A stretch of DNA of 47,592 bases from 66-474 sp035695065 (GCA_035695065.1 DASSEW010000086.1:1-47592); one strand, 5' to 3'; positions 24,929-33,094 are shown, counted from the first letter of the stretch. Notes: generated from the letters alone by a model not told the origin. Translations and numbers: made by a program.

Positions 24929-26054
24929 TGCCCGGTTTCCCCGTGCCGCGCAGTTGCGCGGAAAGATCGAAGTGTTCCTTGCCGGTGACCGGGTCCGGCT
25001 GGATCACGCCCTGCAGCTTCGGCTCGGCGATCAGCGTCGAGTCGCGCAGGGTGTCGATCAACCCGGCGGCTTTCGCGCTCTCGCCCTGCATGGTCAGCTG
25101 TCCGGTCGAATCGAGCGAGAACCGCTGCAGCCAGGTGTCGGCCGGCAGGCGCTGAGTGAGATCGCGCAGCACCGCGAGCGGCGAAGGCGTCGCCCGCTTG
25201 CGCGCGGCGAGGAAGCCGGACGCACCGGCGGCATTCACCAGTTGCTCGCGCAGCGCGGTGGCCTGGCGCGCCTGCGCATGCAGCGCGTCCACCTGGGTCT
25301 GCATCGCGTCCAGCGCCGCCTGGCGATTGCCCAGCCATTGCAGCATCACGACCACCGCCAGCGCGACGCAGATCGCGGTCATGATCAGGTTCGCGCGCCG
25401 GCGCGGATGCGCGCGCCGCGGACGCTGAACCGGCGGCAGCAGGTTGACGCCGAGCCTGCCGTCGGCGGGATTCGGATCGTTCGCCACGTCGATCGCATCG
25501 GGCACCACGCCGATGCCGAGCAATCGCGCGAGCAGCGGCTCCACTTCGGCGCGCGGCACCGCGATCAGTTCCACCGCGATCTGCCCGGGCGCGGCGTCGA
25601 GGTCGAGCACGCGCACGTCGTACCAGACCTGGTCGGGCTTGAACGGCGTCTGCCGGTCGATCTCGTAACCGACCACGCGCCGGAGATCGGTCGCCGCCGC
25701 CTGCGGCAATTGCAAGCGCCGGCGCAACACGAAGGTGGGCGGCAGCAACAGCACCAGCCGGCGATCGCTCGGATCGACATCGCGGCAGGCGCGCAGGAAG
25801 GCGGCGCGTTGTTCCTCCGGCGCGGCGTTCGCTTCGACCTGCGCCAGCAGGTCGCCGGTGCGTTCGCGGCGCACGCGCAGCCCGTCGGCTTGCGCCAGCA
25901 GCAACAGCACTTCCGGACCGCGGAGCACATGCGCGCGCACGCGCGCCGGCAGCAGGGCGGCGAGCTCGCCTCCCCACCAGCGGAAGAATCGCGGCCCTTG
26001 TGAACGTTGCCAGGCCAGCCACGCGCGTTCCATTCCGGGCGACAGCCTGTTCAT
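24912..26054 (-). CDS. gspL: T2SS protein GspL (XpsL)
   Basis: This 380-residue protein has a cytoplasmic actin-like domain (about 1-225) with LPQAAATDLRRVVGYEIDRQ followed by TPFKPDQVWYDV, the PilM/GspL hallmark that recruits the GspE ATPase. A membrane helix follows at about 235-255 (IMTAICVALAVVVMLQWLGN), then a coiled coil and a small periplasmic PilN-like domain with LPADTWLQRFSLDSTGQLTM. The start at 26054 overlaps the gspK stop (ATGA). A much longer upstream frame overlaps gspK and is a codon-bias artefact. Confidence 0.92.
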   Translation of the reverse strand: MNRLSPGMERAWLAWQRSQGPRFFRWWGGELAALLPARVRAHVLRGPEVLLLLAQADGLRVRRERTGDLLAQVEANAAPEEQRAAFLRACRDVDPSDRRLVLLLPPTFVLRRRLQLPQAAATDLRRVVGYEIDRQTPFKPDQVWYDVRVLDLDAAPGQIAVELIAVPRAEVEPLLARLLGIGVVPDAIDVANDPNPADGRLGVNLLPPVQRPRRAHPRRRANLIMTAICVALAVVVMLQWLGNRQAALDAMQTQVDALHAQARQATALREQLVNAAGASGFLAARKRATPSPLAVLRDLTQRLPADTWLQRFSLDSTGQLTMQGESAKAAGLIDTLRDSTLIAEPKLQGVIQPDPVTGKEHFDLSAQLRGTGKPGNAATP

Positions 26055-26992
26055 CGGGAATCCGCTCCTGAATCCTCGGCGACGTTTGACACGTCTCTCC
26101 AGCCTAACACGGTGTACGGCCGCAGGCCGCCGCTGATCGCGGTCAGGCGCAGGATCGCCTCCTGCACCGAGCGCGTGCCGTCGGGCAGGACGGCCACGAC
26201 CCGGATTTCCTGCGTCAAGCCGCCGAGCCCCGCGATCGGCACCTGCGGAGCGGTGCCCGGCGGCGGCATGGCTTGCGGCGGCGGGTTGCCCTGCAGCGGC
26301 GGTCGCGCGCGCCGCGCATCGACCGCGCGCGTCGCGGCGGCGAGATTGCCGTCGCGACCGGCGGCGAGCGCCAGCGGGCCGGCGTAGGACTCGTCCGGGA
26401 AATTGCGCCCGGAATACACGGTCACCGCATTCTCCAGCTTGCGGTACAGCGCGTCGGTCATGCCGTACACGCGCGCCAGTTCGTCGCTGCTGCGGAACGG
26501 ACCGTTGCGCGGCAGCCACGCCAACCCGGCGCGCCTGTACTGCTCCGCCTCCGCGCCATTGGGATGCGGGATGTCGTCGCTGTCGCGCCAGTCCTGCACC
26601 GCGTCGGCGAGCGCCTGCGCGTGGGCGTCGTCGGCGCCGGCGGCGAGGAACAGGTTCTTCAGCACTTCCGGCGTGGCGGCGTTGAGATCCACCTGGCCAG
26701 AGGTGTCGATGATGTTGACCTGCACCCTGGCGCCATCGAACTCGAAGCGGTAGCTGCGCCCGTCCGGCACCCAACGGCGCTGCGGATCGACGTCGCGCAA
26801 CGCATCCACCGCCCGCGCGACGCCGGCTTCGGCGGCATACCGCGCACGCGCCTGCGCGTACGCGTTGCGCGCGGCTTCGCTTTCGCCCCGCGCGGTCACC
26901 GCCATGCCGGCGAGCAACGCGGCGAGCAACGCGATCGCCCACATCGCGAACAGCAGCGCGGCACCGCGCGCGCGGTTTGAAGACATGCTCAT
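26051..26992 (-). CDS. gspK: T2SS minor pseudopilin GspK
   Basis: GspK caps the pseudopilus tip with GspI and GspJ. The 313-residue protein begins MSMSSNRARGAALLFAMWAI, with predicted prepilin cleavage after the Gly before AALLF; as usual for GspK, Glu5 of the mature form is missing. The large globular domain includes VQVNIIDTSGQVDLNAATPE and AVQDWRDSDDIPHPNGAE, the characteristic GspK segments. Length is typical, with a Pro-rich loop near residue 245. The ATG at 26992 overlaps the gspJ stop; an ATG two codons later is possible. Confidence 0.94.
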   Translation of the reverse strand: MSMSSNRARGAALLFAMWAIALLAALLAGMAVTARGESEAARNAYAQARARYAAEAGVARAVDALRDVDPQRRWVPDGRSYRFEFDGARVQVNIIDTSGQVDLNAATPEVLKNLFLAAGADDAHAQALADAVQDWRDSDDIPHPNGAEAEQYRRAGLAWLPRNGPFRSSDELARVYGMTDALYRKLENAVTVYSGRNFPDESYAGPLALAAGRDGNLAAATRAVDARRARPPLQGNPPPQAMPPPGTAPQVPIAGLGGLTQEIRVVAVLPDGTRSVQEAILRLTAISGGLRPYTVLGWRDVSNVAEDSGADSR

Positions 26993-27639
26993 TGCCCGGC
27001 TCCCAGCGAGATCGGGACGCCGGAACCGTTGCCCGCGCGCAGCGGAATCAGCATCTCCGGGAAGCGCACGCGCCCGCCCCGATCGCTGTCGGCGACGATG
27101 TGCACCGCCAGCGGCAGCCCGTTGGTGTTGTGCCAGGTACGCTGCCATTTCGCCGGCGCGTTGGCCTGCGCCGCGACCAGGTATTCGAAGCCGCCGTTGC
27201 CCACGTGCCGCAGCAGCACTTCCGGTTTCGAGGCGGGCGATACAGTGTCGCTGGACAACGGTGCGTAGGTCAGCTGCAACGTGTAATCATTGCCGTCCTG
27301 CTCGCGCACGAATCGCAGCGTCTGCACGAACAATCCGCCGTCGCCGAGTTGCGCCGGCATGGGCGCGACGTAAGTCAGCGCGAGCGGATCGCCGCGGAAC
27401 ATTCGCGCCGGCTCGTTCTTCGCGGGCAAGAACGCCTGCGGCTGCGCGCCGCCGAGATAGTTGCGCAGGAACGCCTGCACCGCGCGCACGCGATCGCTGC
27501 GCTCGGTCAGGAGCTCCGAGCTGCGGGTCAGGCGCGCGCCGGTGCGCAGCGCGCCCCACACCCCGACCATCGTCATCGCCATCAGCACCAGCGCGAGCAG
27601 GACTTCCAGCAGCGTGAACCCGGAAGCGCGGCGGTTCAT
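26989..27639 (-). CDS. gspJ: T2SS minor pseudopilin GspJ
   Basis: This 216-residue pseudopilin starts MNRRASGFTLLEVLLALVLM, with cleavage expected after Gly7 to give F-T-L-L-E and Glu5 in the mature protein. The beta-rich globular domain includes TERSDRVRAVQAFLRNYLGG, YVAPMPAQLGDGGL and, near the end, GRVRFPEMLIPLRA. It works with GspI and GspK at the pseudopilus tip. Four-base ATGA overlaps link it to gspI and gspK, so translation is probably coupled. Confidence 0.94.
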   Translation of the reverse strand: MNRRASGFTLLEVLLALVLMAMTMVGVWGALRTGARLTRSSELLTERSDRVRAVQAFLRNYLGGAQPQAFLPAKNEPARMFRGDPLALTYVAPMPAQLGDGGLFVQTLRFVREQDGNDYTLQLTYAPLSSDTVSPASKPEVLLRHVGNGGFEYLVAAQANAPAKWQRTWHNTNGLPLAVHIVADSDRGGRVRFPEMLIPLRAGNGSGVPISLGAGQ

Positions 27640-28064
27640 GGTTGCAACGCCTGCTGCGCGCGCAAGGTGGCGAAATGCAGCGTGCGGTTTCCGCCGTAGC
27701 GCACGTCCAGGTCCATCCGGAACAGATCGATGCCGTTGCCCGCGATCCGCTGCGCGGGGGAAGCGGCGAACCCGTTCGCCGGTGGCGGCGCCGGCGGCGT
27801 GAACTTGCTGGTGCGCAATTGCCAGCTCGCGCCGTCCGGGAAATTCCCCTGCTGCACGCCCGCGCGCAATGGCACGACCAGGCCTTGCTGGTCCAGCAGC
27901 GACTGCGCTTCCAGCGTCGCGGCGGTGAGCGCTTCGCCGTGCACGCTGTTGTTCAGTGCGCCGCTCATCGCGCGCAGACCGATCGCGAAGGCGAACGCCA
28001 GCAGCGCGATCGCGGCGAGCACTTCCAGCAACGTGAAGCCGCGCTGGTCGATGCGGGTGTTCAT
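27636..28064 (-). CDS. gspI: T2SS minor pseudopilin GspI
   Basis: This 142-residue pseudopilin begins MNTRIDQRGFTLLEVLAAIA; cleavage falls after Gly9, leaving F-T-L-L-E. The mature helix (LAAIALLAFAFAIGLRAMSG) is followed by a small domain with TAATLEAQSLLDQQGLVVPL. GspI initiates pseudopilus assembly with GspJ and GspK. It overlaps gspH by four bases upstream and gspJ by four bases downstream. Confidence 0.93.
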   Translation of the reverse strand: MNTRIDQRGFTLLEVLAAIALLAFAFAIGLRAMSGALNNSVHGEALTAATLEAQSLLDQQGLVVPLRAGVQQGNFPDGASWQLRTSKFTPPAPPPANGFAASPAQRIAGNGIDLFRMDLDVRYGGNRTLHFATLRAQQALQP

Positions 28065-28516
28065 TGCGGTGCCGCGCTCGTCGCGACCGCGCCGGTGAGC
28101 CAGTCCACGTCGATCCGAATCTCGCGGTGCTTGCGGACGAGTTCGATGTTGCCGCCTGTGGAACTGCCGTCGGGGAAGAAACGGATGCGCGCTTCACCCG
28201 GGTGCTGCACGTCTTCCGCCGCGGAAGTCACGTGCAACGCGGTGCCGCCCGGGATGCCTTGCGGATCGCGCCCCGGCGAAGCGAAGGTGCGCGCGTTCAG
28301 ATCGAGCGTGAACCATTGCGGCCGATGCTCCACCAGCGCCTGCGTGCGCGTGTGGCGCAACGCCGCGGCGATGTCGCGCGCGGAAGCGTCCAGCCGCGCA
28401 CGATCCAGCCCGCCGTCGAGGCTGAAGGCGGTCACCGTGATCGCGATGCCGATCAACCCGAGCACCGCGAGGACTTCCAGCAGGGTGAAGCCGCGCTGAA
28501 AAGGGGTCAGGTTCAT
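28061..28516 (-). CDS. gspH: T2SS pseudopilin GspH, leader encoded by repeat DNA
   Basis: This 151-residue pseudopilin has the processing site QRG-FTLLEVLAVLGLIGIA. Mature features include LRHTRTQALVEHRPQWFTLD and a C-terminal strand region with IRFFPDGSSTGGNIEL, both typical of GspH. The leader MNLTPFQ is encoded by the arm of an 83-bp inverted-repeat element (28497-28579), so the start codon itself is repeat-derived. A TTG at 28540, also inside the element, would give a longer leader. No strong ribosome site precedes either start. It follows gspG after the element and overlaps gspI by four bases. Confidence 0.9.
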   Translation of the reverse strand: MNLTPFQRGFTLLEVLAVLGLIGIAITVTAFSLDGGLDRARLDASARDIAAALRHTRTQALVEHRPQWFTLDLNARTFASPGRDPQGIPGGTALHVTSAAEDVQHPGEARIRFFPDGSSTGGNIELVRKHREIRIDVDWLTGAVATSAAPQ

Positions 28517-28579
28517 TTTCTTGAAGTCTTTCACAAGCAATACGTCACCCGATCGGAAAATGAACCTGACCCCTTTTCA
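28497..28579. repeat. 83-bp REPIN-like inverted repeat at the gspH start
   Basis: Perfect 24-bp arms lie at 28497-28520 and 28556-28579 (TGAAAAGGGGTCAGGTTCAT plus TTTC). Total length and outer 13 bases match the element at 13289-13371, while the inner part of the arm differs (GGTTCATTTTC versus GAGTCATTTTTC). It separates gspG from gspH and could form a long hairpin in the operon mRNA. Confidence 0.9.
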
Positions 28580-28591
28580 TCTTGCGCCCTG

Positions 28592-29092
28592 CTATTGCTG
28601 CCAGTTCCCGTAATCGGCGTCCACCCCTTCGCCGCCGGGCTTGCCGTCGCGGCCGTAAAAGATGATGTCGTACTGGCCGTGCTGCCCGGGCATCACGTAG
28701 CCGAACGGATGGCCCCACGGATCCTTGAGGTCGCCGGCCTTGGCGTAAGGGCCGTTCCACGACGGCGCGTCGGCGGGCTTGGTCAGCAGATCCTGCAGTT
28801 CCTTCGGCGGCGAGCCGTTGTCGAGCATGTAGGCATCGATGTCCTGGCCGAGCTTGGCCACTTGCAGCTTGCCGGCCTTGTAGTCGGCCTTGGTGACGCT
28901 GCCGCTGATCGAACGCGCGACGATCGTCGCGACGATGCCGAGCAACACGATCACCGCGAGCATTTCGAGCAGCGTGAAGCCGCGCGCGGCCGCTTTGCCG
29001 ACGCGGGCCCCGAGTCGCGAGTCCCGGGTCGCCGGCGATTTGAAACAATGCATGTTGAACCCTCTGCGGTTTGAAGTGATGTTGAAGATCAT
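28592..29092 (-). CDS. gspG: T2SS major pseudopilin GspG with an extended leader
   Basis: GspG builds the pseudopilus shaft. The mature part, FTLLEMLAVIVLLGIVATIV, is followed by the calcium-binding C-terminal region: GDLKDPWGHPFGYVMPGQHG and DIIFYGRDGKPGGEGVDADY. The start at 29092 overlaps the gspF stop (ATGA) and gives a 38-residue leader; an ATG at 29053 gives 25, still longer than the usual 6-15. Within the leader ATRDSRLGARVG is encoded by a GGGACTCGCGACTCGG repeat. The internal start may be the real one; the overlap favours the first. Confidence 0.93.
   Translation of the reverse strand: MIFNITSNRRGFNMHCFKSPATRDSRLGARVGKAAARGFTLLEMLAVIVLLGIVATIVARSISGSVTKADYKAGKLQVAKLGQDIDAYMLDNGSPPKELQDLLTKPADAPSWNGPYAKAGDLKDPWGHPFGYVMPGQHGQYDIIFYGRDGKPGGEGVDADYGNWQQ
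29008..29030 (-). repeat. GGGACTCG-type repeat in the gspG leader
   Basis: On the minus strand GACCCGGGACTCGCGACTCG precedes GGG. It is related to the units inside thiL (8421-8452) and after ettA (17279-17292), and it encodes part of the prepilin leader. Confidence 0.65.
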
Positions 29093-30300
29093 TGGATGTT
29101 CCCCGTGAGGCTCAGCAGCGGCAGCAGGATCGCCAGCATGATGCCGGCCACCAGCACCGCCATCACGATGGTCAGCACCGGCACCAGCGCCGCCAGCATC
29201 TTGTCGATCGCGCTGCGCACCTGGTTGTCGTAGGTGTCGGCCGCGCGCAGCAGCATGGTGTCGAGCGTGCCGGACTCCTCGCCCACCGCCGCGATCTGCA
29301 CCGCGAGCTTGGGAAAGCCGGTGTGCGCGGCGAGCGCGCGCGACAGCGCCTCGCCGCCTTTCACCGCCTCGGTCACAGGGTCCAGTTGCGCGGCGAGCTC
29401 GCGATTGGCGACCACCTGGCGCGCGATGCCGAGCGCGCTCAGCAGCGGCACGCCGTTCTTCAGCAGGCTGCCGAGCGTACGCATCAATCGCGCGGTTTCG
29501 ACTTTCAGGAACAGCGGACCGAACACGCGCGCACGCAACAGCCGCGCATCCAGCCCGCGCCGCGCGACCGGTTCCCGCAGGCGTGCCTGCGTGTAGATGC
29601 CGGCGATGATCAGCAGCACCAGCACGATCCAGCCCCAGTCGTGCAGGAACGTACCGATCGCCATCAGCACGCGCGTGACCAGCGGCACCGGCACGTTCAT
29701 GTCGGCGAAGATCGGCACGAACTGCGGCACCACGAAGGCCAGCAGCAGCACCAGCGAACCGAGCACGCCGAACAGCAGGAACGCCGGATAGACCAGTGCG
29801 CCCAGCACGCTCTCGCGCAAGCTGCGCGCGCGATCCAGGTAATCGGCGAGGCGCTTCAGTGTTTCGTCCAGCGCCCCGCCGGCTTCGCCCGCGCGCACCA
29901 TGCTGACGTACAGCCGCGAGAACGCGCCGTGTTCTTCTTCCAGCGCGCGCGACAGCGACGAACCGCCGCGCACGCGCTCGCGCACGCGCATCACCACGTT
30001 GCGCGCGCGCTCGCCTTCGGGCAATTCCAGCAGCAGCTGCAGCGAACGATCCAGCGGCAACCCCGCACCGAGCAGTGTTCCGAGCTGCTGCGTGAACTGT
30101 ACCAGCGCGGCGCCGGACAGCGGCGCGCGCTGCCAGCGCTTGAACAGCGAACCGCCGCCGGCATCGGCATCGTCCGCCGCGAGCGGCACGTTGCCCTGCT
30201 CCTGCAGGCGCGCGACCACGTCCTCGACGCTCGCGGCATCCATGCGGCCCTCGACGACTTCGCCGGCGGGCGTGACGGCCTTGTAGTGGAATTGCGGCAT
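29089..30300 (-). CDS. gspF: T2SS inner-membrane platform protein GspF
   Basis: This 403-residue polytopic protein starts MPQFHYKAVTPAGEVVEGRM, typical of GspF. It has two T2SSF domains (about 70-190 and 270-395) with the repeated pattern LPLDRSLQLL...VVMRVRERVRGGSSLSRALE and GVPLLSALGIARQVV...LAAQLDPVTEAV. Three main hydrophobic regions are at about 170-195, 215-235 and 375-395. It couples GspE ATPase action to pseudopilus assembly. A pair of GTAG REPs separates it from gspE; it overlaps gspG by four bases. Confidence 0.95.
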   Translation of the reverse strand: MPQFHYKAVTPAGEVVEGRMDAASVEDVVARLQEQGNVPLAADDADAGGGSLFKRWQRAPLSGAALVQFTQQLGTLLGAGLPLDRSLQLLLELPEGERARNVVMRVRERVRGGSSLSRALEEEHGAFSRLYVSMVRAGEAGGALDETLKRLADYLDRARSLRESVLGALVYPAFLLFGVLGSLVLLLAFVVPQFVPIFADMNVPVPLVTRVLMAIGTFLHDWGWIVLVLLIIAGIYTQARLREPVARRGLDARLLRARVFGPLFLKVETARLMRTLGSLLKNGVPLLSALGIARQVVANRELAAQLDPVTEAVKGGEALSRALAAHTGFPKLAVQIAAVGEESGTLDTMLLRAADTYDNQVRSAIDKMLAALVPVLTIVMAVLVAGIMLAILLPLLSLTGNIQ

Positions 30301-30337
30301 GTATGAGGTTCGAGATCAGGGGTTCGCAATGGGCTGT

Positions 30338-30384
30338 GTAGGGCGGACATCGTCCGCCGCGCCGGCGGGCATTGCCCGCCCTAC
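30338..30384. repeat. paired GTAG-headed REPs between gspE and gspF
   Basis: GTAGGGCGGACATCGTCCGCC and the inverted GGCGGGCATTGCCCGCCCTAC are separated by five bases. They are the only sizeable interruption at the head of the T2SS operon besides the 83-bp element, and could act in mRNA stability between gspE and gspF. Confidence 0.85.
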
Positions 30385-30401
30385 GTCGTGTGTGCCGGTT
30401 C

Positions 30402-32144
30402 TCATGCTTCCTGGGTGACGCGCAATACTTCTTCGATCGTCGTCTGGCCCGCCAGCGCCTTGCGCAGGCCGTCCTCGTACATGGTGTGCATGCCCTCGGC
30501 GCGCGCAGCGCGTTCGATCTCGCTCGCATCGGCGCGCTGCATCACCAGCCGCCGCAGCGGATCGGTGAGCGTGAGTTGTTCGATGATCGCCAGCCGCCCG
30601 CGATAGCCGCTGGGATTCTCGGCCGAGCCACGCGGCCGGTACAGCCGCAGCGGACGCGCGTCGGTGAGCTTGTCGAGCCCGAGTTCCTTCACCAGTTCCG
30701 GCAATGGCTCGTACGCTTCGGCCGTGGCCGGATCGAGCCTGCGCACCAGCCGCTGCGCGAGGATCGCGTTGACGGTGGAAGCGAGCAGGTAATCCTCGAC
30801 ACCCATGTCGAGCAGGCGCGTCAATCCTCCGGCCGCCGAATTGGTGTGCAGCGTGGACAGCACGAGATGTCCGGTCAGCGCGGACTGGATCGCGATCTTG
30901 CAGGTTTCCAGGTCGCGCATCTCGCCGATCATGATCACGTCCGGATCCTGGCGCACGATCGAACGCAGCGCGCCGGCGAAATCCAGCCCGATCGCGGGCT
31001 TCACCTGCATCTGGTTGATGCCTTCGAGCTGGTATTCGACCGGGTCCTCGACGGTGATGATCTTGCGGTCGGGCGTGTTGATCTTCGACAGCGCCGTGTA
31101 GAGCGTGGTGGTCTTGCCCGAGCCGGTCGGGCCGGTGACAAGAAGAATGCCGTGCGGCTGTTCCAGCACGCGCAGGAATTCCGGCAACGTGCGTTCGTCG
31201 AAACCGAGCGCCGCGAAATCCAGCACCACGTTGCCGCGATCGAGGATGCGCATCACCACCGATTCGCCGAAGCTGGTCGGGATGCACGACACGCGCAGAT
31301 CCAGCTCCTTGCCCTGCACGCGCAGCATGATGCGGCCGTCCTGCGGCAGCCGGCGCTCGGCGATGTTCATGCGCGCCATGATCTTGATGCGCGAGATCAC
31401 CGCGGCGGTGGACGACGCCGGCGGCGCTTCCACTTCGTGCAGCACGCCGTCGATGCGATAGCGCACCTTCAGGCGGTTCTCGAACGGCTCGATGTGGATG
31501 TCGGATGCGCGCGCTTCCACCGCGCGCTGGATCAGCAGGTTGACGAGACGGATCACCGGCGCTTCGGATGCAAGATCGCGCAGGTGCTCGATGTCGTCTT
31601 CGCCGCCGCCGCCGCCCTCGCCATCCATGCCTTCCACAATCGCGCCGAGCGCGCTGCGGCCCTGGCCGTACCAGCGCTCGATCAGGTCGTCGATTTCCGA
31701 GCGCAGCGCGATGCGCAGCACCACCGGTTTGCCCGCCGCCAGCGACACCGCCTGCAGCGGATAGGGATCGCCGGGATCGGCCACCGCCAGCTCCAGCGCG
31801 CCGTCGCGCTCGCCGATCGGCACCACGTGGTGCTGCTTCATGAAGCGCAGCGCGAGCGTCGATTGCACGGCATGCTCCGGCGGCGTATCGGGCGCTTCCT
31901 TCACCGACAGCAGCGGCAGGTGCAACGTTTCCGCCCAGGCTTCGGCGAGATCGCGTTCGGACACCAGGCCCAGGCGCGCCAGCAACGCGGTCAGCGTGCC
32001 GTCCGCCGACTCGGCATGGATGCGTTCGGCGCGCGCGAGGTCGCTTTCCTTCAGCTTGCCGCGCTCGACCAGCAGCGCGCACACGGGCACTTCCGCGCCG
32101 TTGTCGGGAGCAGGGTTCGGCAGGTTGTGCGCGGTCGCTGACAT
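30402..32144 (-). CDS. gspE: T2SS ATPase GspE (XpsE)
   Basis: GspE is the cytoplasmic hexameric ATPase powering pseudopilus assembly. The 580-residue protein has an N-terminal domain (about 20-130), then the core with SDIHIEPFENRLKVRYRIDG, Walker A GPTGSGKTTT, Asp box VEDPVEYQLEGINQMQVK, Walker B RQDPDVIMIGEMRD and the His box TLHTNSA. After AQRLVRRL the usual C-x-x-C ... C-x-x-C zinc element is absent (DPATAEAYEPLPEL, later RPRGSAENPSGYRGR). The ATG at 32144 is chosen over an upstream TTG at 32165. First gene of the operon, downstream of a structured leader. Confidence 0.95.
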   Translation of the reverse strand: MSATAHNLPNPAPDNGAEVPVCALLVERGKLKESDLARAERIHAESADGTLTALLARLGLVSERDLAEAWAETLHLPLLSVKEAPDTPPEHAVQSTLALRFMKQHHVVPIGERDGALELAVADPGDPYPLQAVSLAAGKPVVLRIALRSEIDDLIERWYGQGRSALGAIVEGMDGEGGGGGEDDIEHLRDLASEAPVIRLVNLLIQRAVEARASDIHIEPFENRLKVRYRIDGVLHEVEAPPASSTAAVISRIKIMARMNIAERRLPQDGRIMLRVQGKELDLRVSCIPTSFGESVVMRILDRGNVVLDFAALGFDERTLPEFLRVLEQPHGILLVTGPTGSGKTTTLYTALSKINTPDRKIITVEDPVEYQLEGINQMQVKPAIGLDFAGALRSIVRQDPDVIMIGEMRDLETCKIAIQSALTGHLVLSTLHTNSAAGGLTRLLDMGVEDYLLASTVNAILAQRLVRRLDPATAEAYEPLPELVKELGLDKLTDARPLRLYRPRGSAENPSGYRGRLAIIEQLTLTDPLRRLVMQRADASEIERAARAEGMHTMYEDGLRKALAGQTTIEEVLRVTQEA

Positions 32145-32184
32145 GGTGGGCCTGTTCACTATCAACCAGATGAGCCGCGTTGTT

Positions 32185-32377
32185 CCGCAGCGGCTGCCAG
32201 GCTAAGGGGCACGCCGCAGCGACATAGTCATTCTATGGCCGAGGCGTGCACCAACGCGTGGCGGCCGCTGCGGAGCAACCCTTCGGGCCGGGACCCATTG
32301 CCCGCATGGCTGTGTCATCGCTCGTCGAAGTATCGACATACATCTTCCTCGCTCTTCCTTGCCCTGCGGGCAATGGG
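32185..32377 (-). promoter_or_regulatory. candidate structured leader RNA of the T2SS operon
   Basis: Two nested hairpins lie 40 bases before gspE. In the distal one CCCATTGCCCGCA (32294-32306) pairs perfectly with TGCGGGCAATGGG (32365-32377) and encloses GTCGA-AGTA-TCGAC (32324-32337). In the proximal one CCGCAGCGGC (32185-32194) pairs with GCCGCTGCGG (32264-32273), enclosing GCACGCC/GGCGTGC (32209-32215/32243-32249) and CATAG/CTATG (32223-32227/32233-32237). The stems are visible directly. A role as riboswitch, thermosensor or attenuator is inference; it could also be a mobile palindrome. It matches no riboswitch class I recognise. Confidence 0.5.
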
Positions 32378-32532
32378 CCGACGGCGCGGCCATTTGGCTG
32401 ATAGCGAACAGGCCCTAATCCTGGAGTCTGAAACGGTGCGGGGCCGGTCAACTGCTCCGCCTAGCATAGCGGGCGGGAACGTACCCGCGCCGTGGAAGCG
32501 CATCCGGCCCGAGGCTGCCGGTTGCGGTCGCC
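32378..32532. other. intergenic region upstream of the T2SS leader
   Basis: The rest of the 437-base gap between gspE and the next gene. No convincing promoter could be fixed: a TTGACC at about 32446-32451 on the minus strand lacks a well-spaced -10. Open frames on both strands here lack family features. The operon promoter probably lies in this stretch. Confidence 0.4.
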
Positions 32533-32562
32533 CAAAAAGAAAGGCGGCCGAAGCCGCCCTTC
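32533..32562 (-). terminator. intrinsic terminator of the small exported protein gene
   Basis: The minus strand reads GGGCGGC-TTCG-GCCGCC followed by TTTCTTTTT: a GC stem with a stable UUCG tetraloop and a U-rich tail, 20 bases after the stop codon of the gene at 32582-33016. Confidence 0.85.
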
Positions 32563-32581
32563 CGTGGCGGTTTGCAGCCGG

Positions 32582-33016
32582 TTACATCGATGACGAGGAC
32601 GCCGAGGCCGGCGCGCTGCTGTCCTTGGTGTAGCCCAGGTGCACGGTGATCTTGTCGCCCTTCTTCAGGTTCTGCGAAGCATTCGGGAAGTGCAGGCGCA
32701 GGTTCATGCCTTCGGCTTTCACGTGCACCATGCCGTTGCTGTTCACCGACTCGACCGTGCCGCTCATGCTGTGTTCGCCCATCAGCTGCCCGTTGGACAT
32801 GCTGGAGCTGGACATGCTGCCGGTCCTGGAGCCGCTCTGGGTCGCGCTCTGGCTGGGGGTCTCCTGCAGGCTGCCCGAGTGGGTCAACGCGCCCGACTGC
32901 GGATGCTGCAATCCGTTGTCCTGCGCATCGGTGCTGCTTTGCGCCAGCGCCAGCGGCGCCGCGCAGACCAGCGCACCCGCGACCAGCAGCGACATCATTG
33001 AATGCGTGCGTTTCAT
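32582..33016 (-). CDS. small exported protein of unknown function
   Basis: This 144-residue protein starts MKRTHSMMSLLVAGALVCAA and has a clear signal peptide, cleaved near PLALAQ-SS. A Ser/Gln/Gly-rich region (about 30-75) is followed by a compact domain, SMSGTVESVNSNGMVHVKAE then GMNLRLHFPNASQNLKKGDK, which reads like a small OB-type beta barrel, and a Ser/Ala-rich tail. I do not recognise the family. AGGAGGA lies seven bases before the ATG, a strong promoter precedes it, and a terminator follows, so it is an independent, probably well-expressed unit. Confidence 0.75.
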   Translation of the reverse strand: MKRTHSMMSLLVAGALVCAAPLALAQSSTDAQDNGLQHPQSGALTHSGSLQETPSQSATQSGSRTGSMSSSSMSNGQLMGEHSMSGTVESVNSNGMVHVKAEGMNLRLHFPNASQNLKKGDKITVHLGYTKDSSAPASASSSSM

Positions 33017-33065
33017 GCTCTCCTCCTTGAATGCCTCGTGGGCCATCGGCCCGATGGCTCCGCCC

Positions 33066-33094
33066 AGTACAAACCCGGGCGCCGCGGCGGTCAA
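33066..33094 (-). promoter_or_regulatory. promoter of the small exported protein gene
   Basis: On the minus strand TTGACC (33089-33094) and TGTACT (33066-33071) are spaced by exactly 17 bp, about 50 bases before the start codon. It is a good sigma-70-type match in a GC-rich background. Confidence 0.65.

Noticed and set aside
24912..26942. 676-codon frame as a longer gspL
   Set aside because: The extra 5' part lies inside gspK in another frame and lacks GspL features; the ATG at 26054 with an ATGA overlap is convincing.
30372..32141. 589-codon open frame antisense to gspE
   Set aside because: The same GC-bias shadow; no start context or domain, while gspE on the other strand is unambiguous.
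32202..32451. Short minus-strand frames in the T2SS leader as a possible leader peptide or gene
   Set aside because: Their sequence is dictated by the nested inverted repeats and no ribosome site is evident; a structured RNA or palindrome explains the region better.
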